The notes below the pieces were generated by a model. The model saw only the letters and a list, made by a program, of their open reading frames with translations. It was not told the origin of the DNA and searched no databases. Below are positions 1 to 9,899 of a DNA stretch of 64,000 bases, in pieces. Numbering within the stretch: position 1 is the first letter of the stretch; each line of letters begins with the position of its first letter. The DNA is taken from NCBI RefSeq assembly GCF_000372725.1, contig NW_005195801.1:83955-147954 (forward strand), in the 5' to 3' direction. The position numbers and the translations under genes were made by a program. Source of the stretch: Emiliania huxleyi CCMP1516 (taxonomy: Eukaryota; Haptophyta; Isochrysidales; Noelaerhabdaceae).

Positions 1-221
1 CTAACATCAGCGCGTCGCAGGTACCAGGTCGCAGGAGGCGGTCCGCAGCTAAAAAAAATTTGCCCCAGATGCTAGTGCCGCAGAGGATGGCTATCGCGCT
101 GCTTTTCTTTGGTTGGTCGGCAGGGGACGAGGGCGGGGTTGAGGGTACGGGCGTGGAGGGGTGATAAGGAGCGCTCGGTGCACGGGGCGCGCGCGGGCGG
201 GGCGGGGCGGCGTTCTCGAGC

Positions 222-365
222 CTGCCGCTGCATCGCGACAGCGTAGTAAGGCTGCCATCCACAAATCTCCGACAGGGCGGACTCGATGGCGAGGTAAAAG
301 CAGTCCCCGCACGCCTCAATGTAGTCGACCGAGACGTTGGAATCATTGCCGAGTCGCGCGCGCAC
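222..365 (-). CDS. Internal exon of a gene with an OTU-like GDCFY motif (partial)
   Basis: This is an exactly 48-codon open exon on the minus strand. It starts after a CCGCAG acceptor at 366-367 and ends at a GC donor (GGCAG|GCTCG) at 220-221. Around codons 20-25 it encodes IEACGDCFYLAIESAL, which resembles the Asp-Gly-Asp-Cys active-site loop and following helix of OTU-family deubiquitinases. OTU enzymes are cysteine proteases that remove ubiquitin. The catalytic His and the rest of the fold are not visible; downstream exons would lie beyond position 1 or in short unrecognised exons. No upstream exon could be assigned. The exon length being a multiple of three with both splice sites in place supports coding. 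The OTU assignment rests on one motif. Confidence 0.4.
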
Positions 366-1130
366 CTGCGGCGCCGGCAAAAAATCATTCCCCTTTACAC
401 CATGTGGGCAACGTGGTGGCCCGAGTGGCGGGCGCGGCCGCTTCTCTGGGCGGTGGGATCGTAGGGGTGGGGGGAGGAGGGGAGCCCGCGCACCGCCGAG
501 GAGCGCGCGCTCAGCATGTCCAGGGTGCCCTCCCTCGCAGGCTGGGCGCCGGCTGCTTTGCGAGGCATAGAGAGGGCGGAGAGAGAGCGGGGCGCAAAAA
601 GTGCGAGTCGGCCGGCGAGGTGCGCGGCACGCCTAGGATGCGCGGTCGACCGGTGTGGTGTGCACCGCGTCGAGGGGAGCGTGTGTGTCGGGCCAGTGCC
701 AGGGGCGCGCGCGCGACCGGGGTATGAACACCTCAGTGTGGGAGGTGACGCAGTTGAGAAGCGCAGCGCCCCTGGTTCGCTCCCAGAGTCCTAGGGGTGG
801 CGAGCCGCTGAGTGCTTGTGAGTTTCTGTGTCGGTGTGTCGCTCCAGCGTGCCGTCATCTCCTGTCTTGCGTCCGCCCATGCCGCGCTGGTGTCCCAGTC
901 CGAGACTGGCTGACTTTCACCTTCCAATCAATCAATCGTACCGTGCTCCGTGTCGTGTAGCAAGAGGCGGCCGGTGGAGGGTTGACCATAGAAAGGTAGG
1001 GGTGAAGGGGTGGGTTTGGATCGCTTTGCCGCGGCGGCTCCCGATAGGTTTATTTAGGTTTGTTGGTTTTTGTGTTGTTTTAGTTCTGTTTAGGTATGTT
1101 GTTGGCAAATCAAGACACAGAGCTCACACA
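366..1130. other. Stretch without a recognisable gene
   Basis: Several overlapping open frames run through this GC-rich stretch, but none shows a recognisable domain or consistent splice signals. It may hold upstream exons or the 5' region of the minus-strand gene whose exon lies at 222-365. Confidence 0.4.
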
Positions 1131-2451
1131 CGGTTACTGGACCGTGTTCAACGACGTTGAACATTGTTCAACGTCGTTGAACACTACTTAGGAATGGCCG
1201 TAGCTCCTCTCCACGAGCGATTGAGAAGACGTACCACGTGTCGATTCTGTATAGAATTGCAAGGCGCACACGCTGGTGCAGGCGGGGAGTCGTCGATCCG
1301 ACTCGTTCCGACGTGAAGTCGCCGTGAAGGATTGGCAAACAGGGCATTTTGCCCAAGATTTGCCCTCCCGCGCGATCTTCTCGCGTCGGCAAGCGCGCGG
1401 GCCAGGATGGGCGAGCCGGTCCCGCCACGCTGGACGGGCCAGCGGCTGGCACGCGCCGGCCACTCCGGCGGCGCGGCGGCCTCATCGCGCTCGTCGTCTG
1501 CGAGGCCACCGCTCGGCGTCGCCGCGTCCGACGGCGATGGCGCTTGGCTGTGAGGTGGGATGGCGGCATGGTGCGCGCGGACGTGGGGGTGGTGCGGGAT
1601 GCGCGTGCCAGCAAGCATAGTTTCACCTCCCCAACCCCGCAGGCGCGCCGACGTGCTGCCCGAGCGCGTTTGGAGGCAGCAGCAGCTCCTCGCGAGGCGC
1701 CTTCGGAGGGGTGCCACACCCCTTTCCCAGCCGCGCGCGAGTTGAGCTCCGATTTGCGCTCTTTTTCGCACACGCCCGACACTAGTAGGTGAGGATCGAC
1801 CATCCTCCGCAAGCAGGGCTTCGTCGGGCGCGTCTTCGTCGAGCGGTGGTGCATCTCCCATGCTCCCACCCGCGCCCTCCTCGCAGCGTGCCCGCGGCCG
1901 ACACCGACGCCCTCACGGGCTCACCCTAGTCGTAGGTGCGGGTGTTTTGCGTGCCCTCCGTCGATACGGGGCGCTGGGCGATGGCTGGGCTTGTCGCCGG
2001 GCGAGCTGGCCCCTCAGTCGGCCGCGGAGCGGAGATGCGAAATCGAGGCGGCGCGGCCCCTGCGCGCAGCCTATCCGGCCGGCGCGCGCATGGTTCCGTA
2101 GCCCGTCTAGTGCCTCACTGACCAACTCCAGCGCTACGGTCTACGTGGCCGGTGTGGTACTGGGGCTGGGCAGCCTTGGGGCCGGCGGAGACCGCCGTCT
2201 AGCGGTCGCACTAGTCGGATATCGTTGTTCAACCTGTTTGTTCAACGGTTGTTCAACCATACTTTGAGCCTTAATTATTAATTCGGGTTTGGGTCTCTGA
2301 GGTCGATACTAGCGTCTATAACTTGCCACAAGCATGCTTTACAAAAGTCCAGCGGAGCTGGACTCGCAGAACGGCCGTTCGCGCGCGCTGTGAACAGCGC
2401 CGTGGTTGAACACTGTTCAACGTCGTTGAACACGTGACGGTCCAGTAACCG
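1131..2451. mobile_element. 1.3-kb element bounded by ~47-bp inverted repeats
   Basis: The left end (1131-1180) reads CGGTTACTGGACCGT and then repeats of GTTCAACGACGTTGAAC. The right end (2404-2451) is its reverse complement apart from a 4-base indel and one mismatch. Both flanks carry CACA at the junction, a possible 4-bp target duplication. The terminal repeats are internally palindromic (TTCAACG/CGTTGAA), and a third set of TTCAAC motifs lies at 2224-2262. Minus-strand open frames of about 230 codons occur inside but show no transposase motif I recognise. A non-autonomous DNA transposon is the simplest reading. Confidence 0.6.
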
Positions 2452-2967
2452 CACAGGATCACAGCGGGAGGAAAGCGGCGAGTCGCAATTCCAGGGGTCG
2501 TTGTGGCGGGCCACCCTGTCCAGAGCCCGGGATGGTCCGGGATGGGATCTTTCGATCAAGTCTGTGAGCCCTGGCCGCCTCCCAGTTGGTTGTGCAAGGT
2601 TGGAAAACCAAGCAACGGAGAGGTCTCGGCAGTTGAAGGGTATCGACACATCAGGCAAGTCTGGATGTCGCTCGAGAGTCTCCAGCAACGCCCAGGCCAA
2701 GATGGGCGTGCGGCGCAGCATGCAGCCCGTGGGTGCCAGTGGAGCGTACAAAAGTCGGCCGCGTTGAATCACAAAGAGCGTCCGGCCCCAGCCTTTGAGG
2801 CCTCGCCAGGTCTTCTGCTGCTGCCCCAGGCTTATCGATCGCGGTGAAAAGTGACGCAGCCAGTGCTGTGGAAGCTGCTGGATACCCTCGCGAAAGAGAG
2901 TGTCGTTGAACGGGCAGGCTTGACTCGGCATATATGTCTGGCCAGCGCACTGCGGGCACCGCCAAGT
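2452..2967 (-). pseudogene. GT90/CAP10-like glycosyltransferase fragment
   Basis: The minus-strand frame reads a Cys-rich start (CPQCAG...ACPF), LPQHWLRHF and then LERHPDLPDVSIPFNCRDL. The last pattern is typical of CAP10/GT90 glycosyltransferases (hDLPDVxhhhNxxD). GT90 enzymes transfer xylose or glucose in the secretory pathway. The downstream catalytic core is missing: the frame runs into the inverted-repeat element at 2451. Upstream it abuts a dispersed repeat at 2968. It therefore looks like a stranded fragment of a gene, though a spliced gene with further exons cannot be excluded. The family call rests on motif resemblance only. Confidence 0.4.
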
Positions 2968-3620
2968 GACGACTTTTTCGTACGGCCAGTAGGAGGGTGC
3001 CCTTCCAGCGCGTGCACGCTTCTGACGCAATGCGCGTCACAAACTGCCTCGGATTGGCTGCTGGCACTCTCGAGGCTATGCCTACACAGCCTCGCGCGCA
3101 TGGGCAGTCAAGAGGGACCATGAACCTTCTCAGGACAGCGCCGGTGACTCTCTCTTGGACCGGCAAACGTGGGGGTCTCGTGTCACCAATGTGGGACCAG
3201 TGCGGCATCGCGCCATCGACAGCTCTGAACTGCGCCTCACCACTGACCGGGAAGGCCGCCAAGTGGGTCAGCACCGGTCGCACATTGTGGCAGCAGTCAG
3301 CAGTGCATGTCTGAGAGTAAGGATCGCAGGGTGGGATCGTGTCAAGCCTCTCGCCCGGCCGGCCGCGTGCAGACGTCGGGGCCTGTCTAGATCTGTCTGC
3401 TGTCTGGAGCGATCTGTCGGCGGTCAGTACCGATCAGGTTAGAGTTTTCTTATGGCTAGAGGGTCTATCTGTATGTACTCCTCGAGATCTCTCCAAATCT
3501 GCCCTCTGTTAGACCGGGTTAGATCGGGAAGTCGGTGCTCTGAGCGACTCTGAGCGCCGGAGCCCCGTTTCCGCACTGCTGCACGGCGCATGGTGCCTCC
3601 GGGGGCCCCCGCCTCCCCAG
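2968..3620 (+). repeat. Dispersed repeat, copy A
   Basis: From the GTACGGCCAGTAGGA motif onward this stretch matches 42055-42702 (same strand) and, in part, the reverse complement of 29268-29705, at roughly 90-95% identity by eye. It ends in the GGGGGCCCCCGCCTCCCC motif, which recurs at 42677 and 57138. No conserved reading frame is shared among the copies, so it is treated as a non-coding repeat family. Confidence 0.75.
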
Positions 3621-4111
3621 AGCAAAAACATGCCAAAAAAGCACGATTCTCAAGTTGGGCCCTCAACCCCAAAATCGAAGTCGACCGCCGAGCCGTTCCC
3701 CCCCGCCCACCCAACGTACTTTTAAACAACCATAGTAAGAGATCATTTACCAGGGGCTCATTTACCAGGGGCCCCTCGTCCTGGCTCGCACCCTCGTCGG
3801 CAGCGGGCATCTCGTCGTCGCCCTCCGCCGTGGCCACCGGCGCCGCGCCGGAATCGAGCGCGGGCTCGAGAGCGCGTCTGATCTCGGCCTGAAACTGCCG
3901 GATCCAAGCAACGCCGACGCCGTCCGGACGTTGGGCGGCAACGCCCAAAGCACTGCATAGGTCTACTAGTATCCCAATGCATCGCATAGATCTTTGCAAA
4001 ATGCCCCTTCAACACTCGCCAACGAGGGCTGTTCTTCGAGATGAGCTGAAGGTAGCTTGCGTATTCGTGGGGCCAGCGTTGCTTCGAATTCCAGCTGTTG
4101 CGCGCCAGCTG
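3621..4111. other. No gene recognised
   Basis: The stretch contains a tandem of TCATTTACCAGGGGC at about 3746-3774 and short open frames without recognisable domains. Confidence 0.4.
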
Positions 4112-4429
4112 TCACTTGCCCCAGGCGGCTGCCTCGATGATACCCCGCACTTGGTCGCGCACGCACTTCGACTCGACGTTAACCGCCTTGAGTGCCTCGG
4201 CCAGCTTCGCCGGAATGGAGTCGAGCGCAGCTTCAGCCTCGTCGCCGCCGGAATCGTAAGGCGTGAGCTCGACTGCACACGAGTCCGCGTCCTTTTGGCG
4301 GAAGGCCACGTGGCAGCCCTCGTCGGCAAAGTCAACCAGAACGGAGCACATCTCGCCGACCGTAGGTGAGCGGTCGAACTGGACTGAAAAGGCGGTCGCG
4401 GCGGGGCCTAGCAGCACGGAAAAGGCCAT
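4112..4429 (-). CDS. Small hypothetical protein (105 aa)
   Basis: The minus-strand frame begins at an ATG at 4429 (MAFSVLLGPAATAFSVQF) and ends at 4112. The composition is balanced and protein-like (VDFADEGCHVAFRQKDADSC, then a predicted helix AEAALDSIPAKLAEALKAV). It is unlike the Arg/Pro-rich shadow frames nearby. No family was recognised. It may be an exon of a longer gene, since the frame is also open upstream to 4546. Just upstream lies a ~50-bp tandem duplication containing TTGTTATTGAGAAGAAAATACG (4488-4598), possibly part of its 5' region. Confidence 0.35.
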   Translation of the reverse strand: MAFSVLLGPAATAFSVQFDRSPTVGEMCSVLVDFADEGCHVAFRQKDADSCAVELTPYDSGGDEAEAALDSIPAKLAEALKAVNVESKCVRDQVRGIIEAAAWGK

Positions 4430-4486
4430 AATTTCGATCCAGCATTCGGCACGGGGGCACGATCTTAGTGGGAAGTTGGCGTTTCG

Positions 4487-4598
4487 CAGCCTTGTTATTG
4501 AGAAGAAAATACGTCCTATGGCGCTGTGCGCTGGTCTGTGATTCACACAGCCTTGTTATTGAGAAGAAAATACGTCGCGCTTTGCGCTGGTCTGTGAG
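4487..4598. repeat. Tandem duplication of a ~50-bp unit
   Basis: Two direct copies, about 4487-4538 and 4551-4598, share CAGCCTTGTTATTGAGAAGA, then AAATACG, and the tail GCGCTGGTCTGTGA. The reverse complement contains TATTTTCTTCTCAATAAC, resembling the T-rich start-site elements seen elsewhere in the window. Confidence 0.7.
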
Positions 4599-4707
4599 GT
4601 TGAGGCGCGAGCCCTGGAGGCCCTGGGGATGGGGGGAGACTGCTTCACAGCGTTGGCCCTCAACATAATTAGGTTTTACAAATAGCGGGCAGCCGACGCC
4701 AGTCCCG

Positions 4708-5967
4708 ATGCGCTCCGAGCCTCCGCTGTTGGAGCACCAAGCCACCCTGTGCAACCCTGCATTCATGTCAAAGGAGCCCGACGGAAACTGGACTGTGAGC
4801 GATCACCGCCTCTCCCAGCATCGCCTCGTGCGTGCCATGATGCGTGGCGTTCCCCGAATCATGCGGAGAACGCCGGTTGACGACGTCCATCCCGGCTTGG
4901 CGCTTCCGGTGGTTTACGTATACTTTGGAAGGGCGAGGCTGCGCGAGAACGAGTACCTATGCTGCACTCTGCGCGCGTCGTGCGTCCACAACCGCGTGGT
5001 CCTCGTCACTGATGCGCAGACACTGTGCTGGCCGGAGGGCAAATTGCCGCGCAACATCCACATCGTGTCCCTCGCCCAGCTGGAGAAGAAGAAGGCGCTC
5101 CCGCTGAGAGCCTTCCGAGACTCCTACTGGCGAGCTGGGCGGCTGACCCCATGCAATCCGTGGGAGCGGCACAATCACGAGCGCTTCTTCATTCTAGAAC
5201 AGTTGATGTGGGATCTGCACCTCGAGCACGTCTTTTACGCAGACGGCGACGTGGCTGTCACCGCCCCAATTCATCTCGGGATGCTGCCTGCTGGCTGTGA
5301 CGCGCTTGTTGCGCTGCGAGGCATAGAAAAGGACGCTCCCCACCCACTTGCGTGGAGCGTCTGGGCTGGCAGCGCCATTCTCTCGCGCGCTTTGCTCGGT
5401 GATCTTTGCAAGTTCGCGCTGGACGTCTTCAACGAGCCGTACACATGCGCAATGCGCCTCAAGGCGGCGCGCACCACTGCTTACTCGTATATGAACGACA
5501 TGGTCTTCTGGTCCATGTTTGTCGCGGCCTCCTCTCGCAATGCACCTCCGCCGCTACTCCCGGGCACGAATCAGAGAGCGTTCTGTGACGCCGCAGATGC
5601 CAACATCGATACGATGGGCGTTGCGTCCTCGGGCCGATATCAATTCGAAGCCAAGACGATCCGTGCCTGGGACTCTGGCGCACCCATGCGAACGCTTCAC
5701 TTTCAGGGGCGCAGCAAGGACTGCGCGTGCAAGAGACTTGAGCAATCGAACGTTTGTCAAAGAGCCATCGATGCGTCGCATTGTCACTGGGGCAACGGGA
5801 CACCGAGCTGGATCTGGCGGTATCAACCTCCCCTAGTTTTGCAGAGACATTCGAGAATCCTGCGCCGTGCGAATCGTAGCACTCGAGATCACTCTCCAGG
5901 CCTGTCTGCCCACCACCCGACGTTGCGAGTACGCGGCCATGGAAGAAAAAACATACACGATAAATAA
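4708..5967 (+). CDS. DxD-type glycosyltransferase (419 aa)
   Basis: A single open exon encodes a protein with the layout of nucleotide-diphospho-sugar transferases. A Rossmann-like N-terminal part (LPVVYVYFGRA, then VVLVTDAQTL) is followed by a helix containing ERFFILEQLMWDL. Next is the metal-binding strand HVFYADGDVAV at about residues 175-185, where DGD is the DxD motif that holds Mn2+ and the nucleotide sugar. A late Cys-rich section (CACKRL...NVCQRAI...HCHWG) suggests disulphides and a secretory location, although I see no clear signal peptide from the chosen ATG, so an upstream exon is possible. The acceptor and sugar are unknown. AATAAA-like repeats overlap the stop codon and probably serve as the polyadenylation signal. 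Confidence 0.8.
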   Translation: MRSEPPLLEHQATLCNPAFMSKEPDGNWTVSDHRLSQHRLVRAMMRGVPRIMRRTPVDDVHPGLALPVVYVYFGRARLRENEYLCCTLRASCVHNRVVLVTDAQTLCWPEGKLPRNIHIVSLAQLEKKKALPLRAFRDSYWRAGRLTPCNPWERHNHERFFILEQLMWDLHLEHVFYADGDVAVTAPIHLGMLPAGCDALVALRGIEKDAPHPLAWSVWAGSAILSRALLGDLCKFALDVFNEPYTCAMRLKAARTTAYSYMNDMVFWSMFVAASSRNAPPPLLPGTNQRAFCDAADANIDTMGVASSGRYQFEAKTIRAWDSGAPMRTLHFQGRSKDCACKRLEQSNVCQRAIDASHCHWGNGTPSWIWRYQPPLVLQRHSRILRRANRSTRDHSPGLSAHHPTLRVRGHGRKNIHDK

Positions 5968-5982
5968 ATAAATAAAAACGGA
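5960..5982 (+). terminator. AATAAA-rich polyadenylation region
   Basis: A tandem ATAAATAAATAAATAAAA overlaps and follows the stop codon of the glycosyltransferase. The same (AAAT)n pattern recurs at 60368-60386. Confidence 0.45.
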
Positions 5983-6029
5983 CACCTCTCTAGTGTGAGA
6001 TGGGTAAAAAGGAACAGGCCCCCGCCCTT

Positions 6030-6215
6030 GCGATCTTTGTGCAGGGTTCTTTGTGGGTGTGGTCGGCGACTAGCCGGGGTCGTCCTCCCGATGGGGGACT
6101 AGCACTACCCGTCTTCCACATGTTCCCTCGGGTCCCTGTGCTGCTCCTAATCTCTTCGTACATCCTCCTGCTGATCTCCGCAAAGTCCTGCTCCCTCCCT
6201 CCTCTCGCCCTGCGC
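6030..6215 (+). repeat. ~190-bp dispersed repeat (pairs with 57285-57475)
   Basis: The sequence from GCAGGGTTCTTTGTGGGTGT to GCCCTGCGCGTCTGC matches the reverse complement of 57285-57475 at about 90% identity by eye. No coding frame is conserved. It could be a SINE-like or 3'-UTR-associated repeat; no clear pol III A/B boxes are visible. Confidence 0.7.
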
Positions 6216-6687
6216 GTCTGCTCCGCCTCACCGTCTTCTGCCCTGCGTCGTCTGGCGACGGGTCCTCCATAGTCGGTCGAGGTCGCCGCCCTCCTCGTGC
6301 CTCTTCCCAACGTTCCCCCATACACGATACACACGCAACCAGTAAGATATAATAAGTCCTCCATCACAGAGGGAATCGACCACCGTAAAGAGGTGAAAGA
6401 AGTTATGTCAGCACGACCCGAGTGCGGAGTGGGCCACGAGCCACGACGAGCCCGGGTCGCCGGGATCATCCCGCTTCGTCCCGCGGACCGCACCGTCCGG
6501 GCGCGGTTCCCGCGCGAGAGACCGAGTCCGAGAGTGGCGGCCCCGCGAGTGTGACCTGGAGAGAGGTGTGCGAACAGAAGAGAAGAGCTCCCAACCACCA
6601 GTACCAACCACCAGTACGGCTCTACCCAGCACCAGTGCAAGAGCCGCCGCGCGCCTCCTCGCGCCCCGCGAGACCAAAAGGCGAGCC

Positions 6688-9659
6688 TCACAAAAGGAGC
6701 CCCCCCGCCGGCAGCGGCCCCTCACCGACGCTGCCATCCACAGAGAGCGACTCCAGAGCGCGGACGCTGGCCTCGTCGCCCCTCTCCCCAGCACCTGACC
6801 CAGAGTCGTCGAGGGAGGGTGGGAGGGGCTGCATCTCCGCCACCTCGACGGCTCCGGCCGCGACGAGCGCGGCCTCAGCCTCGGCGTGACCGCCGCGCCT
6901 CGCGGCCCACAGCGGCGAGAGGCGCGACACCTGCGCGTGGAGCGCGAGCCGGGTTGGCTACAGGCACCGCGGGAGGGCCAGGCACCGTAGAGGCCCGCGC
7001 ACCGCGCCGCTCCCCGCCACCGTCGCGACCGCGTTCGCGTCCGCCCCCGTGGCGAGCAGGCGCCGCACGACGGCGGCGTGGCCCTTCTCGGCGGCGAGGA
7101 AGAGCGGCCGCTTCGTGTGCCCCTCCGTCGCATTCGAGAGCGCCTCCATCCCTCGGATCTGCGGAAAGCGAGAGGAAGCGTGAGCAAGCCCTGCCGCGCG
7201 GCGCCTCTGTCCAACGCCGCGGAAACGCCGCGGAAGCGTGCCGGGAAGTGGGGTCAAGGAGGCGGGGAGGAGGCGGTGAAGGGTGTCTCTCGGAGCGGTC
7301 GCCTCCAGCTCCGCCTCCACGGGCGCGCCAGCGGCGAGCAGCGCCTCCACCGCCTCCTCGCAGCCCGAAGCGGCCGCGGCGTGCAGCGGCGCGACGCCCG
7401 ACGCGTCCGGCGCGAGCGCGCTCGCGCCGCGCGCCAGCAGCAGCGAGACGAGCTCCCCCGCCGCAGCCTCGCACGCCAAGTGCAGCGGGCGGGAGCCGCC
7501 GCGGCTCACAGCGTCGACGGTGGCGCCCGCCTCGAGCAGCGCAGCAGCGACGTCGCTCGCGCCCGCACGGCTCGCCCAATGAAGAGCGGTGGCGCCGCTC
7601 GCGTCCGTCTCGCCCACCGCCGCGCCCGCCCCCAGCAGCGCCCTAGCGACGGCCAACCGGCCGCGCTCGCACGCGCAGTGCAGCGGCGTCTTGCCCGACC
7701 GCTCGCCCCGGACGGAGAGGCTCGCCCCGCACTCGACCAGGGCGGCGACGGCGCCCCGTCCGCCGGCCGCCGCAGCGAGGTGCAGCGGCGCATGCTCCGA
7801 GGTGGCGAGCACGTCGAGGTCGGCGCGCGCCTACATCGCGGCGGCAAGGCGTGACTCGCGCCCCGCCCCGCCGCCCCACCGAGCCGGGCAGCTGCGCGCG
7901 CCGATGCGAGCAAGCGGACCGCACTACCCTGGTCGGCCGCGGCGGCGACATGCACCGGCAGCAGCGACGCGCACGGCAGCGAGGCGACCGAGGCGTCGGC
8001 GTCGAGCAGCACCTGGAGCACCTGGAGCACCCCCGCCGCCACCGCGGCGTGCACCGGCGCGCGGCCGTCGCCGTCGAGCTCGTGCTGCGGGCAGCCGACG
8101 CCGAGCAGGAGGCGGGCGCACGGCGCAGAGCCGGCGAGGACGGCGAGGTGGAGGGCGCCACTGCCGCGCGAGTCGCGGAGCCCGGCGTCCGCCCCGCCGG
8201 CGAGCAGCGCGGAGAGGGTGGCGGCGTCGCCGGCGCGCGCTGCCACGTGCAGTGCGCAGCACTCGACTGCGCCCCCTCCTCCCTCCCCCTGCACGGTGCC
8301 GTACGCGTCGATCGGGACGCCGCTGGCAACGAGCGAGCGAAGCATGTGCACGTCGCCCTTGGCGGCGGCGAGAACGAGCGCCTCGCCTCCGAGGTCGAGG
8401 GCGGCGGCGCGCTCGGCGCGCTCTCTCCCCGCCTCCGCCCCGCGCGCCCGCTCCCCTGGCCGCGCGAGGCAGCCGCCGTACTCGACCGAGGCGGACGCGC
8501 CGCCCTCGGCGGCGGTGGCGGCGAGCGCCTCGGCGCGGGAGAGCGCGCCGCACCGCGTGATGACGATCGGGGTGGCGGGCCGCTCGGTGGCGTCGGTGGG
8601 CATCTCCTCGAGCTGCCGCAGCAGCGCCATCCCCGCGACGAGGCGGCCAAACACGACGTGCTTGCCGTCGAGCTGCGGTGCCGGCTGCAGCGTGACAAAG
8701 AACTGGCAGCCGTTGGAGTCGCGGCCCATGTTCGCCATCGAGAGCAGCCCCGGCCGCGAGTGCGGCAGGTCGAGCCGCTGCGAGGCGCAGGGGGGGGGGG
8801 GGGAGGGGGGCGGGCGGCTTTGGGGCAAGGGGCGGGGAGGCCGGTAGCGGGGGCCGGGGAGGAGAGAGGCGGAGAGAGGCGGCGCCTCGTCCGGAAAGGT
8901 GCCGGGCACGCGGTCGTCGTGGATGCAGGCGGCGCCGGAGCCATCGCCGCTGATGACATCGCCGCCTTGGAGCACAAAGCCACGCACCAGCCTGTGGAAG
9001 GCGCAACCCTCGTAGCTGAGCCTCCGCCCCGCCACGCTCGCGCCGGCGCAGAGGGCCGCAAAGTTGGCCGCCGTGCGCGGCACGAGGTCGCCAAAGAGCT
9101 CCGCCACGAGTCTGCCCCGAGCCTCGCCGCCGACGCTCAGCTCGAGGTAGGCGTGCTCGCGGGAGGCGGCGGCGTCGGCAGCCGCCGCCGGAGCGCGAGT
9201 CGAGTCGAGAGCAGCGCCGCCGCCGCCGCCGCCGCCGCCGCCAATCGCAATCGCTGGTGCCGCTGGAGAGGCCTTGGCGGTCCCGGTCGGCTTTGCCGGC
9301 GCGACTCGGGCTGGCGTCTTGGCCGGCGCCGGCACCGCCCGCGCCGACACCCCGCGCAGGGCCGCCTCGGCGTCGCCCCGCGACACGGCCGCCATGTCGA
9401 TCGCTTCGGCCTTGGCGGCCTGCGCGGCTCGGAGAGCCTTCGCCACCTCGCCTGTCGTGAGGCCCGCCTCGCGAGCCGCCTTGGCAAAGTCGGCCATGCT
9501 GATCGCGCCGGTGCGGAGGCTCTCGAGCACGTCGTCCTGCCGGCGAGTGCGCGCGTCGGCGGCAGCCGCCTCCTCGGCGCGCTGGGTGGCGAGCCGGCGC
9601 ACGTTGCTCCGCCTCGTCTCCTCGTTCTCGCGGACACCGTCCGAGTCGTAGTCGGACAT
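6688..9659 (-). CDS. Cyclophilin-type peptidyl-prolyl isomerase fused to ankyrin repeats (~852 aa, 5 exons)
   Basis: Proposed exons are 9659-8886, 8777-7902, 7830-7303, 7158-7021 and 6930-6688, all of lengths divisible by three. Introns at 8778-8885, 7831-7901 and 7159-7302 use GC-AG; 6931-7020 uses GT-AG. Residues 1-165 form an acidic/Ala-rich head with a Gly9 run. Residues ~169-335 are a cyclophilin domain with FHRLVRGFVLQGGD (catalytic Arg, Phe, Gln), LSMANMGRDSNGCQFFVT and LDGKHVVFG. Around ten ankyrin repeats follow to about residue 800, such as APLHAAAASG and TPLHCACERG. The protein should fold Xaa-Pro bonds on partners held by the ankyrins; the first residues MSDYDSDG suggest a cytosolic or nuclear protein. 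It is divergent from the dehydrogenase at 9900. Confidence 0.85.
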
Positions 9660-9899
9660 TCGGCGGCGGCAGAGCGGTGAGGAGACAGAGTGAGACACAG
9701 GCGGCAGAGCGGTGACGGCGGCGAGTAATTTTTTTACCAGATTTTTGTGGCGAGCCGTAGAAGACCGAGTACACGGGGACGCACTGCTGGAAGAAACGAC
9801 ACCTCCCGCAGCGCCTTGAACATCGCCACGCGGCATGTAGCTATTCCTCTTTTTTTTCCGAAGCCAGATTGCGCCGACCCGGCTTCCTGCACAGACACG
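9660..9899. promoter_or_regulatory. 240-bp bidirectional promoter region
   Basis: This is the only sequence between the divergent starts of the cyclophilin-ankyrin gene (ATG at 9659, -) and the dehydrogenase (ATG at 9900, +). Each side has a pyrimidine-rich start-site element in its own sense direction: GGTAAAAAAATTACTCG (reverse strand, about 9725-9741) and CTATTCCTCTTTTTTTTCCG (9841-9860). Confidence 0.5.

Noticed and set aside
720-800. tRNA gene suggested by a GGTTCGCTCCC B-box-like stretch
   Set aside because: No matching acceptor stem, A box or cloverleaf could be folded around it.
7506-9836. A 776-residue single-frame cyclophilin protein starting at 9836
   Set aside because: The frame reads through two GC-AG introns and starts without a supporting ATG; the ATG at 9659 and the spliced model give a continuous cyclophilin-ankyrin protein.
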